A DNA stretch of 23,582 nt from Acidobacteriaceae bacterium (GTDB taxonomy: Bacteria > Acidobacteriota > Terriglobia > Terriglobales > Acidobacteriaceae): NCBI GenBank assembly GCA_030838305.1, contig JAUTWY010000247.1, positions 1 to 23,582 on the forward strand. Direction: 5' to 3'. A program made the position numbers and the translations under genes. Under the pieces are notes generated by a model. That model did not search any database, was not told the origin of the DNA, and saw only the letters and a list, made by a program, of their open reading frames with translations. Position 1 is the stretch's first letter; each line of letters opens with the position of its first letter. Shown here piece after piece: positions 6,628 to 12,322 of the stretch.

Positions 6628-7344
6628 TTACTGCCGGTCTTCTCTCGCTTCAGCGATGTGGGACTGGTGTCCTGCTTCGGACACCGCCTTCACAAACCCG
6701 TCTGCGCTTCGAGGAGTCGAAGCCTTACCTGACAGGATGTTGCGGAACATCATGTGCTTGCCGTAAATGGCGCGCGTCGAGTCATTGTCCTGCTCTACTA
6801 CTGCGCCTTCCAGCGTCAGTCCGGCGAACACGCCTTTGGAACGCGAATAAGTTAAAACCTCGGTGTTCAACTTCCAGTCCGTTCCGGCGGAAGCGTGACG
6901 GCCTACTGGGCCGGCGGCAACCGATCCTTCCCCAGTGAGTTCGAACTTGCTCGAAAGCAAATGCTGCAGGCCACGGTCGTTCATGACCAGCATAACCAGG
7001 TCAACACCTTCGATGCCGATCTGCAATCCCCAGCTTCCACCGCCAACTGAGACAAAGGCGGGAGCGCTCCAACCTTCCGCCGTGCGGCAAGTTGCCACCC
7101 CACGTCCGTGCTTGCCGCCAAAGATAAAGCCGCCCTTGATCAGGTTGGGCACTACGAGAATGCACTTCGAGCCGTTCAACACTTCCTCAGGGACACCTTT
7201 GTCGGGCGTTGCCATGATCGACTGCAGAACCTCGACGGATCTTTGCATGCGCTCCAGCGTATCTTCCCGCGCTGAGCCCGCCCAGGCATAAGTTCCAACC
7301 ATGCCCATCAAGCTCATCAAAAGCAGTGACATTGTCTTCTTCAT
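6628..7344 (-). CDS. Secreted SYLF-domain (YSC84-like) protein
   Basis: 238 residues. The ATG at 7342-7344 is preceded by AAAGGAA at a normal distance and begins a signal peptide (MKKTMSLLLMSLMGMVGTYA, cleavage near WA-GS). The SYLF domain follows (about 30-215): helix with SVEVLQSIMATPDKGVPEEV, then CILVVPNLIKGGFIFGGKHG, GWSAPAFVSVGGGSWGLQIG, VDLVMLVMNDRGLQHLL and GPVGRHASAGTD. These are the family hallmarks. SYLF domains bind phosphoinositides in eukaryotes and membranes generally; bacterial forms are exported, and their role is unclear, perhaps lipid or envelope maintenance. A long inverted repeat lies in its leader. The repeat-protein gene is 122 bp downstream on the same strand, so the two may form an operon. 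Confidence 0.93.
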   Translation of the reverse strand: MKKTMSLLLMSLMGMVGTYAWAGSAREDTLERMQRSVEVLQSIMATPDKGVPEEVLNGSKCILVVPNLIKGGFIFGGKHGRGVATCRTAEGWSAPAFVSVGGGSWGLQIGIEGVDLVMLVMNDRGLQHLLSSKFELTGEGSVAAGPVGRHASAGTDWKLNTEVLTYSRSKGVFAGLTLEGAVVEQDNDSTRAIYGKHMMFRNILSGKASTPRSADGFVKAVSEAGHQSHIAEAREDRQ

Positions 7345-7360
7345 GAATTATTCCTTTCGG

Positions 7361-7407
7361 CTGTGAACTAAGAGGGGAAAACTTCAGATGGCTGACTTAG
7401 TTCAGAG
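7361..7407 (-). promoter_or_regulatory. Inverted repeat in the leader of the SYLF gene
   Basis: TGAACTAAG (7364-7372) and CTTAGTTCA (7396-7404) are perfect 9-base arms, extendable to 12 with one mismatch, separated by 23 bases. They lie 17 bp upstream of the SYLF start. This could be an operator or an mRNA stem-loop near the ribosome binding site. The rest of the 313-bp gap up to 7657 shows only short unsupported frames. Confidence 0.5.
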
Positions 7408-7657
7408 GACCTGAAGGAGACACCAGAAATGGTCGTCCCCATCTTTGAGGATCGTTCAGATCGGGCGGAATTGCTGGTCTGAATTGCTCACTTCGGGGCT
7501 ATTGCCGAAGCTTAGATCCTATTTTGAAGAAAGGAGATGAAACCTGTCCTCCAGGGCCGAGCCAAAGCATGCAGTAGAGCAATTGTGAACAGATGTTTGA
7601 GTCAGGGGCGGCTACCATGGGAGCGCATTGCGCCAGATCGTTGTCGTTGAGGAGACT

Positions 7658-7876
7658 ATGAGAAAACAGTACCTTCACCTCTCTGCTTACACATGCAGCA
7701 GCTGTGCTGGGCCGGTGATTGCCGGCTCCCTGGGTGTCCGCGAGAATGAAATCTCGAAAGAGACTGAGATCAGTGCAGTCGGATCAATCTGCCTGTCGTG
7801 CGGGCATCGGCCGGAAGCGGCCGCCGAGCCGGGACACATCCGTTATTTTTTCCCGATCCAATGGGAGTCGGTGTGA
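7658..7876 (+). CDS. Small double-CXXC (zinc-ribbon-like) protein
   Basis: The start ATG at 7658 has GAGGAG five bases upstream; a ten-residue upstream extension is unlikely. The 72-residue product has two Cys pairs, CSSC (about 13-16) and CLSC (about 45-48) followed by GH, separated by about 28 residues. This spacing is typical of a small zinc ribbon. The segment between is acidic (VRENEISKETEISAVG). There is no signal peptide or membrane segment. It may bind zinc and act as a small regulatory or adaptor protein; the family is not recognised. It stands alone between a minus-strand gene on each side. Confidence 0.65.
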   Translation: MRKQYLHLSAYTCSSCAGPVIAGSLGVRENEISKETEISAVGSICLSCGHRPEAAAEPGHIRYFFPIQWESV

Positions 7877-8065
7877 GTGGGGCTGCTTATGGAACACCGC
7901 ATTCATGATTCATGCAGTCTCTCTGATCGCGCAGACTTACATTGGGCAGCGAACGGAGCGTGAGCATGGCCAGGCTGCGGCGCCTGTCGCACGGCTACAA
8001 AGAAAGAGGCCCAGCATGGGTGGGGGGAGAGTACGAAGTCCCGATGCTGGCTTTCACCGAGCGCG

Positions 8066-8854
8066 CTAGGCGCGCATTCTCCGAAAAGCGGCGGCGGCCA
8101 GAATCGCCAGCCCGCTTCCCATCAAACTCATCGTGCCGGGCTCTGGAACAGTCGATGTGCCTCTGCAACCACCGCCAATGACATTGTTATTCAGCGTCAC
8201 CGCACCGTTGATGGCAAGGGCGCTTCCACAACCGATGGTGGCGGCATTATTCAGAGTGATGCTAGTGAGCGCGAGAATATTTCCTGTGAACGCAGTGGTG
8301 GTGCCGAGAGTTGCAGAGCTGCCTACCTGCCAAAAGACGTTCTTATCGGTGAGGCTGCTGGTAAAAACAACCGCCGAGTTGCTTGCAGTAGTGAGCGTAC
8401 TGCCGATCTGAAAAACGAAAACTGCGTTGGGATTACCCAGGTCGTTTAGTGTCAGAGTCCCCGTCAACTGAGCTGAACTGGAGAAAAAGTAGACGCCCGG
8501 AGTGAGCGTCATTCCACCCAAATCCTGGCCGGTCAACACTGCCGTTGGCGTCAAGCCTGCTGCCGTGCTGAAAGCGGTGGTCAAATCATTCTGAGCCGTA
8601 TTCGCGACCGCGTCTCCCACATGCATGGTTCCTCCCGTCATAATTGCCGGAGGAAACCCGGTGATCGCGGTGCCCGGCCAGACGCCCACATTTCCGGCGA
8701 TAACGCTCGATCCAGTGTTGGTTACGGTCGAGCCGGCCAGAACTCCGAAGCTCCCCGCCGTTCCCAGATTCACGGAGTCAGCGTAGACACTCAACCCCAA
8801 AAATGGGAATAGCAAAAGAGAGAGAAAGAACTGACGAAAGCTGCGCGACTTCAT
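8066..8854 (-). CDS. PEP-CTERM-anchored DUF3494 (ice-binding-like) surface protein
   Basis: 262 residues, ATG at 8852-8854 with AGGAAAA just upstream. It has a signal peptide (about 1-25, cleavage near YA-DS), then the DUF3494/ice-binding-like beta-solenoid domain: LGTAGSFGVLAGSTVTNTGS, VIAGNVGVWPG, ANTAQNDLTTAFSTAAGL, GVYFFSSSAQLTGTLTL, FVFQIGSTLTTASNSAVV, NVFWQVGSSATLGTTTAFTG and AINGAVTLNNN. The C-terminus is a sorting signal: VPEPGTMSL, a hydrophobic helix (GSGLAILAAAA) and basic FRRMRA. Such signals are cut by exosortase, giving a surface or matrix protein. The domain occurs in ice-binding proteins and in many adhesin-like proteins, so freezing protection is only one possibility. No exosortase gene lies in the window. 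Confidence 0.94.
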   Translation of the reverse strand: MKSRSFRQFFLSLLLFPFLGLSVYADSVNLGTAGSFGVLAGSTVTNTGSSVIAGNVGVWPGTAITGFPPAIMTGGTMHVGDAVANTAQNDLTTAFSTAAGLTPTAVLTGQDLGGMTLTPGVYFFSSSAQLTGTLTLNDLGNPNAVFVFQIGSTLTTASNSAVVFTSSLTDKNVFWQVGSSATLGTTTAFTGNILALTSITLNNAATIGCGSALAINGAVTLNNNVIGGGCRGTSTVPEPGTMSLMGSGLAILAAAAFRRMRA

Positions 8855-8891
8855 TTATTTTCCTACCTTCCGAATGCTCTTCGAAGAAGCG

Positions 8892-8947
8892 ATGGCACCC
8901 GGCTACCGGTGCGGTCTCCACAGTGGGGAAGCGCATCGGCTTGCCAT
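8892..8947 (-). ncRNA. Possible structured 5' leader of the PEP-CTERM gene
   Basis: In the leader, 38 bp upstream of the start codon, ATGGCA (8892-8897) can pair with TGCCAT (8942-8947). They enclose a stem of GCACC-GG type (8895-8902 with 8906-8912, one bulge) and a CCAC/GTGG stem (8918-8921 with 8923-8926). Outer and inner helices partly compete. The segment read on the minus strand ends in AGCCGGGTGCC, which recalls c-di-GMP-I riboswitch 3' ends, but the diagnostic conserved blocks are not found, so it is only a candidate structure. Confidence 0.25.
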
Positions 8948-9138
8948 GGTCGCTAAGGCGAGTCCAGATGAATAATGACAGCGCACTTATCAGAAAGCTG
9001 TTCCTTATTGCACACTTGGCACTGAAAACCCACGCGCTTCCCGGCGATTGGCCTTAGCAGAGCCGTTTTCGGCGAGGACCAGCTTGAATTGCGCAACTAG
9101 ACGGGAGGCAGATTCGCATCACTCCCGTGTGCGGAACT

Positions 9139-9801
9139 CTAGTCGTGCAGAACTATATTGAGCAGGGAACTGTGGACTTGCAGACCGCCGTCCTCGCCAC
9201 CGGCGTAGTGAATGAATCCCAATTTTCTGAACCGGTTCATGAAGAAGCTGACCCGCGAACGCGTGGTCCCGACCATCTCGGCCAAGGTTTCCTGACTGAT
9301 CTTAGGAACAACGGTTTCCGGAACGCCCTCCTTGCCGAAATGAGCGAGCAATAAAAGCACGCGGGCGAGCCTCTTCTCACTGGAGTTGAACAGTTGGTCG
9401 ACCAGATCCTCTTCATAGCGGATATTTCGCGCCAGCAGATACGCGACGAAGAGGTCGGAGAATGCGTGCTCGCGATGGAGGGCGTCTATCATCGCCCGTT
9501 TGTCCACGCGTAGCAGTTCGCAATCGTTCATGGCAGCGGCCGACAGCATCCGTAGAGCCTGACCCGCCAGGGCGCCTTCGCCAAAAAAATTGCGCTCGTT
9601 TAGGATGCCGATCGTCGCTTCTTTGCCATCGTGGGATACGACGGTGAGCCTCACTTTACCTTTCTGGATATAGAAGACGCTATCTGCCTTATCTCCTTGC
9701 GCGAAGATGGTTTGCTTTTTCGCAAATGTGAGAAGTTTCCTGCCATCGCCAATCGTCGCAAGGAAAGCGTTTGGGTCGAAGCCGTGCTTTTTCTTAGCCA
9801 T
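9139..9801 (-). CDS. Crp/Fnr-family transcriptional regulator (paralogue 1)
   Basis: The start ATG at 9799-9801 (MAKKKHGFDPNAFLATIG) matches where the paralogue's conserved sequence begins; an ATG at 9816 is also possible, and neither has a good Shine-Dalgarno. 220 residues: an N-terminal cyclic-nucleotide-binding-type beta-roll (about 10-125, with IFAQGDKADSVFYIQKGKVR, LTVVSHDGKEATIG and FFGEGALAG), a dimer helix (FVAYLLARNIRYEEDLVDQL), then a winged helix with ISQETLAEMVGTTRSRVSFF as HTH. The Arg-Ser pair that contacts cAMP in CRP is not conserved and there are no N-terminal Cys for FeS. Its signal is unknown. It likely acts as a dimer on DNA. Divergent from the small gene at 10106. Confidence 0.92.
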   Translation of the reverse strand: MAKKKHGFDPNAFLATIGDGRKLLTFAKKQTIFAQGDKADSVFYIQKGKVRLTVVSHDGKEATIGILNERNFFGEGALAGQALRMLSAAAMNDCELLRVDKRAMIDALHREHAFSDLFVAYLLARNIRYEEDLVDQLFNSSEKRLARVLLLLAHFGKEGVPETVVPKISQETLAEMVGTTRSRVSFFMNRFRKLGFIHYAGGEDGGLQVHSSLLNIVLHD

Positions 9802-9957
9802 TGAAACCGGAGTCATGTTTTGGGTGCCATTCCACCCAGCCGGAGAGTCGTACAAAATTCACGCCTGGCCGAAAGCTACCCCAGCCCATGTTAACTCCTC
9901 TTCCGTCATACGGGTGAACTCTTAGCAGGTTTTAGCGCAACGGCGAAACTGTAAGTG

Positions 9958-9971
9958 ATTGCCAGTGCAAT
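9958..9971. promoter_or_regulatory. ATTGC-N4-GCAAT inverted repeat, candidate Crp/Fnr-type operator
   Basis: ATTGC (9958-9962) and GCAAT (9967-9971) are perfect 5-base arms around a 4-base centre. This is the spacing of Fnr-class boxes (TTGAT-N4-ATCAA). It lies in the 304-bp divergent region between regulator 1 and the small gene at 10106, about 160 bp from the former's start. Binding by either regulator in the window is an inference. Nothing else gene-like is seen in 9802-10105. Confidence 0.35.
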
Positions 9972-10105
9972 GCTTAATGTATGTATACGCCGCGAATCGC
10001 AATTGTAGTTTGCGCCTCGCATAGATTTTTAATTGCAGCATACGATTTTTTGCGGTAGGATTCCTCGCTTACCGGTCGGATACGCGATGCAAGGAGGTGC
10101 GCCAA

Positions 10106-10414
10106 ATGGGACGCAGTGGAAATGGGAATGGCGCCCACTATGAGTCGGTAAATCGGTCCGATGTGCCGCAGGGTCGTAAGGGAAAACATCGCAAGGCAGT
10201 GGCGGACATTCTGGCTGACCTTTCCAGGTTGAACGCCCGCCAAGCGGTCAAGATTCCTCTCAGCAGTCTGAACGGCGACAAGATGCAAAATCTGCGCTCT
10301 GCTTTGAACCGCGTCACGCGCGAGAAAAACATTCCCGTGGAAACGTCGAGTGACGAGAAATACCTGTACGTCTGGCGCGCTGACCCGCCCAAGGATACGG
10401 GAGCAACTGGGTAA
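10106..10414 (+). CDS. Small basic protein of unknown function between two regulators
   Basis: The start ATG at 10106 has a strong AAGGAGG (10091-10097) eight bases upstream; a GTG three codons earlier overlaps that site and is unlikely. The 102-residue product starts with a Gly/Asn-rich flexible tail, then SDVPQGRKGKHRKAVADILA, a helical segment (DLSRLNARQAVKIPLSSLNG, KMQNLRSALNRVTREKNIPV) and a beta-like end (SDEKYLYVWRA). It is positively charged, has no Cys and no export signal. It resembles a recurrent acidobacterial small-protein type, perhaps nucleic-acid binding, but I assign no function. It is transcribed away from regulator 1 and toward regulator 2 (46 bp convergent gap). Confidence 0.78.
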   Translation: MGRSGNGNGAHYESVNRSDVPQGRKGKHRKAVADILADLSRLNARQAVKIPLSSLNGDKMQNLRSALNRVTREKNIPVETSSDEKYLYVWRADPPKDTGATG

Positions 10415-10460
10415 ACTGCTTAGAATTTCCCCCTTATTGCCTTTCGGTTTATCGGAAAGC

Positions 10461-11138
10461 TCAATCGTGTAGAACCACATTGAGCAGAGAGCTGTGGACC
10501 TGCAAACCGCCTTCGAGTCCGCCGGCATAGTGAATGAACCCCAATTTCCTGAACCGGTTCATGAAGAAGCTGACTCGCGAGCGAGTAGTTCCCACCATGT
10601 CGGCCAAGGTCTCCTGACTGATCTTAGGGACCACGGTTTCAGGGATGCCCTCCTTGCCGAAGTGAGCGAGCAATAAAAGGACCCGGGCAAGTCTCTTCTC
10701 ACTGGAGTTGAACAGTTGGTCGACCAGATCCTCTTCATAGCGGATATTTCGCGCCAGCAGGTAGGCGACGAACATATCGGAAAACGCGTGTTCGCGGTGC
10801 AGGGCATCCATCATCGCCTTCTTATCGACCCGCAGAAGTTCGCAATCCGTCATAGCCGCCGCGGAGCCCATGCGCTGAAGCTGGCCCGCCAGTGAACCCT
10901 CGCCGAAAAAGTTTCCCTCGCTCACAATAGCGATCGTAGCTTCCTTGCCGATCTTGGATACGACGGTGAGTCTTACCTTGCCTTTTTGGACATAGAAGAC
11001 GGCATCCGCCGCATCCCCCTGTGCGAATATCAATTCCTTGTTGGAAACGGCCACGAGCTTCCTGCCAGCGCCAATCGTCGCGAGAAAGGTGTCGGGGTTG
11101 AATCCGCGGTTTTTTTGGTTTGCCGCAGACAACTTCAT
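10461..11138 (-). CDS. Crp/Fnr-family transcriptional regulator (paralogue 2)
   Basis: 225 residues; the start ATG at 11136-11138 is preceded by GGAG-like bases. Same domain order as paralogue 1: beta-roll with LIFAQGDAADAVFYVQKGKV and NFFGEGSLAG, dimer helix FVAYLLARNIRYEEDLVDQL, and winged helix with ISQETLADMVGTTRSRVSFF. The C-terminal half differs from paralogue 1 at only a few positions, while the N-terminal sensing half is much less conserved. The two probably share a DNA site but may respond to different signals. No FeS cysteines. Two copies of a repeat, TGAGC-Y-GTT-Y-TGCACAGT, lie upstream and could be its own operators. Confidence 0.92.
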   Translation of the reverse strand: MKLSAANQKNRGFNPDTFLATIGAGRKLVAVSNKELIFAQGDAADAVFYVQKGKVRLTVVSKIGKEATIAIVSEGNFFGEGSLAGQLQRMGSAAAMTDCELLRVDKKAMMDALHREHAFSDMFVAYLLARNIRYEEDLVDQLFNSSEKRLARVLLLLAHFGKEGIPETVVPKISQETLADMVGTTRSRVSFFMNRFRKLGFIHYAGGLEGGLQVHSSLLNVVLHD

Positions 11139-11173
11139 AGGAGCAGATTATAAGTCCCGTGGCCTCCAGAAAG

Positions 11174-11266
11174 TGAGCTGTTTTGCACAGTTCGCCCGGC
11201 AAGACCAGTCGGCTTCGCTTGTAAGGTCACATTTTGGATTGGAAACACTGAGCCGTTCTGCACAGT
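11174..11266. promoter_or_regulatory. Pair of 18-bp direct repeats upstream of regulator 2
   Basis: TGAGCTGTTTTGCACAGT (11174-11191) and TGAGCCGTTCTGCACAGT (11249-11266) match at 16 of 18 positions, 75 bp apart, and each contains a partly palindromic CTGT...ACAG or near equivalent. They begin 36 bp upstream of the regulator's start. This makes a candidate autoregulatory operator pair; it is not proven. Confidence 0.45.
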
Positions 11267-11383
11267 ATTCCGGAACCAAGTGAGCGAATCTGTTGATAGC
11301 GCAAGCGGTAAGTAGGGTCCGGCATCCGCATTCTTATTCTTGAGACGCATGGCTTGCTCAGACAAGGTGGAGTTTCTCTCCGA

Positions 11384-11524
11384 ATGGTTCTTGCGAGAAT
11401 GAAATGCGCCAATAAAAATCTGATGCGCCCCGATTTGCTGAGCGAAATCCTGCTGCTTGGCAGCGCTGCCGCTCTGTTCGGTTCCATCTTGCTGATCGTT
11501 GTCGTCGCGATGTCGCGAGCCTGA
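11384..11524 (+). CDS. Probable 46-residue single-pass membrane peptide
   Basis: An ATG at 11384 (alternative ATG at 11399) opens a frame to TGA at 11522-11524. After a short polar, basic N-terminus (M-V-L-A-R-M-K-C-A-N-K-N) comes one continuous hydrophobic helix (EILLLGSAAALFGSILLIVV) ending in AMSRA. A GGTGGAG lies about 11 bases upstream of the first ATG. It is 32 bp before the next plus-strand gene, so it may be its leader gene. The length is too short for homology calls; the hydrophobic block is the main support. Confidence 0.4.
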   Translation: MVLARMKCANKNLMRPDLLSEILLLGSAAALFGSILLIVVVAMSRA

Positions 11525-11556
11525 TCGCGCGAGCAAAGTTTCTTCGGAGGACATCA

Positions 11557-11958
11557 ATGCCGCAAGTCGTGCAAGTCGGAGACATCCTGATCGAGGCATG
11601 GCCTGCGATGACAAAACTCTTTGGGATTGAGAGCGAACCTTACTCTGGGAGTTGGAGCGTGGTGAAAGCTCTCAACGGCTTTGGCCTCGAGCGCAAGGTC
11701 CACGCTGCCGGCTGGAACTTCTTTTTCATGGCGGCGGAAGTTCACGTGATGTTCTTGGGAGCACGGGGAGCAGATAAAATTCACAGCGCTCTAACGCGAA
11801 TCCTGGGAAAAGTGAGAGGGCAAGATTTCAATTGCCTTGAAGTTACGGAAATCATTGCGAAGCGTTTTCTGGGCGTGCCCTATACCAGGGTTTCGGCGCA
11901 CTCGCGCCACATTCAGCAGAGCTGCTATCTGGATTCGGCTGAAGTTCGCCGGGCGTGA
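11557..11958 (+). CDS. Conserved hypothetical protein
   Basis: 133 residues; ATG at 11557 with GGAGG seven bases upstream. No signal peptide or clear membrane helix. Stretches such as LIEAWPAMTKLFGIE, RKVHAAGWNFFFMAAEVHVM, DFNCLEVTEIIAKRFLGVPY and VSAHSRHIQQSCYLDSAE recur as a block in bacterial hypotheticals I have seen. They suggest a compact soluble domain with a strong core (W, F, H) and two late Cys. Function is unknown. It follows the small membrane peptide by 32 bp on the same strand, and the Zn-finger gene converges on its 3' end from the opposite strand. Confidence 0.75.
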   Translation: MPQVVQVGDILIEAWPAMTKLFGIESEPYSGSWSVVKALNGFGLERKVHAAGWNFFFMAAEVHVMFLGARGADKIHSALTRILGKVRGQDFNCLEVTEIIAKRFLGVPYTRVSAHSRHIQQSCYLDSAEVRRA

Positions 11959-12010
11959 ACCCAAAAGGGAATGGATCAATCAGACGCTGATCCGCGAGGA
12001 TGCCGACCGG

Positions 12011-12151
12011 TTACGCGTCCGCCGCCTCGAGTCGCCGGTCCCGGTGCGGCGCAGTCCGGGGCTGGCCAGTACCGAGCTCACATTTCTCTCCCGGCTTGGC
12101 GCCACAGGTCGGACAACGAACTGTCAGGGCTAAGTCCTTGTTGGCTTTCAT
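12011..12151 (-). CDS. 46-residue Zn-finger protein of the C-P-T-C...P-G-x2-C type
   Basis: On the minus strand an ATG at 12149-12151 opens a frame ending TAA at 12011-12013. The product carries VRCPTCGAKPGEKCELGTG followed by Q-P-R-T-A-P-H-R-D-R-R-L. The pattern C-x2-C-x4-P-G-x2-C, then Gly and a late His-x2-R, is a known small zinc-finger motif seen in phage and bacterial proteins. A Cys3His zinc site (first Cys pair, third Cys, His) is inferred. A GTG 15 bases upstream could extend it slightly; no clear Shine-Dalgarno is seen. It may bind nucleic acid. The match of motif order supports a real gene despite the length. Confidence 0.6.
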   Translation of the reverse strand: MKANKDLALTVRCPTCGAKPGEKCELGTGQPRTAPHRDRRLEAADA

Positions 12152-12182
12152 AACCGCATGATGCACGATCGCCCAGTAACAC

Positions 12183-12202
12183 ACTGATCAATTGTGATCA
12201 GT
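12183..12202. promoter_or_regulatory. Perfect inverted repeat upstream of the GT4-GH130 operon
   Basis: ACTGATCA (12183-12190) and TGATCAGT (12195-12202) are perfect 8-base arms with a 4-base centre. A looser GTGAAT/ATTCAC pair (12219-12224, 12242-12247) follows. Both lie within 140 bp of the glycosyltransferase start and may be an operator, but the half-site spacing does not match a Crp box. No -10/-35 pair is clear. Confidence 0.4.
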
Positions 12203-12322
12203 CCGCAAGGTAATTTATGTGAATACTGATTTTAGAGACAGATTCACAACCAGCTCTAATAATGGCTAGCCTCCCATCCGAGGCGGTTTCGTTGGGTATT
12301 TTTCCTAGCGAGTCGGGGATAA

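Noticed and set aside
8892..8947. c-di-GMP-I (GEMM) riboswitch
   Set aside because: Only the 3' end looks similar; the conserved GGGCAAACC and GACGCAAAGCC-type blocks are absent, so it was kept only as an uncharacterised leader structure.
10441..10459. Bidirectional terminator between the small gene and regulator 2
   Set aside because: CTTTC/GAAAG arms are short and no T tract follows on either side, so it was not listed as a feature.
9974..10528. 184-residue minus-strand frame across the small gene between the regulators
   Set aside because: It covers the divergent promoter region and the 3' end of regulator 2 and shows no family-like sequence; the plus-strand gene has an excellent ribosome binding site.
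11135..11614. 159-residue minus-strand frame in the gap upstream of regulator 2
   Set aside because: Ser/Gln/Arg-rich with no motif; it overlaps the candidate operator repeats, the membrane peptide and the start of the conserved gene on the plus strand.
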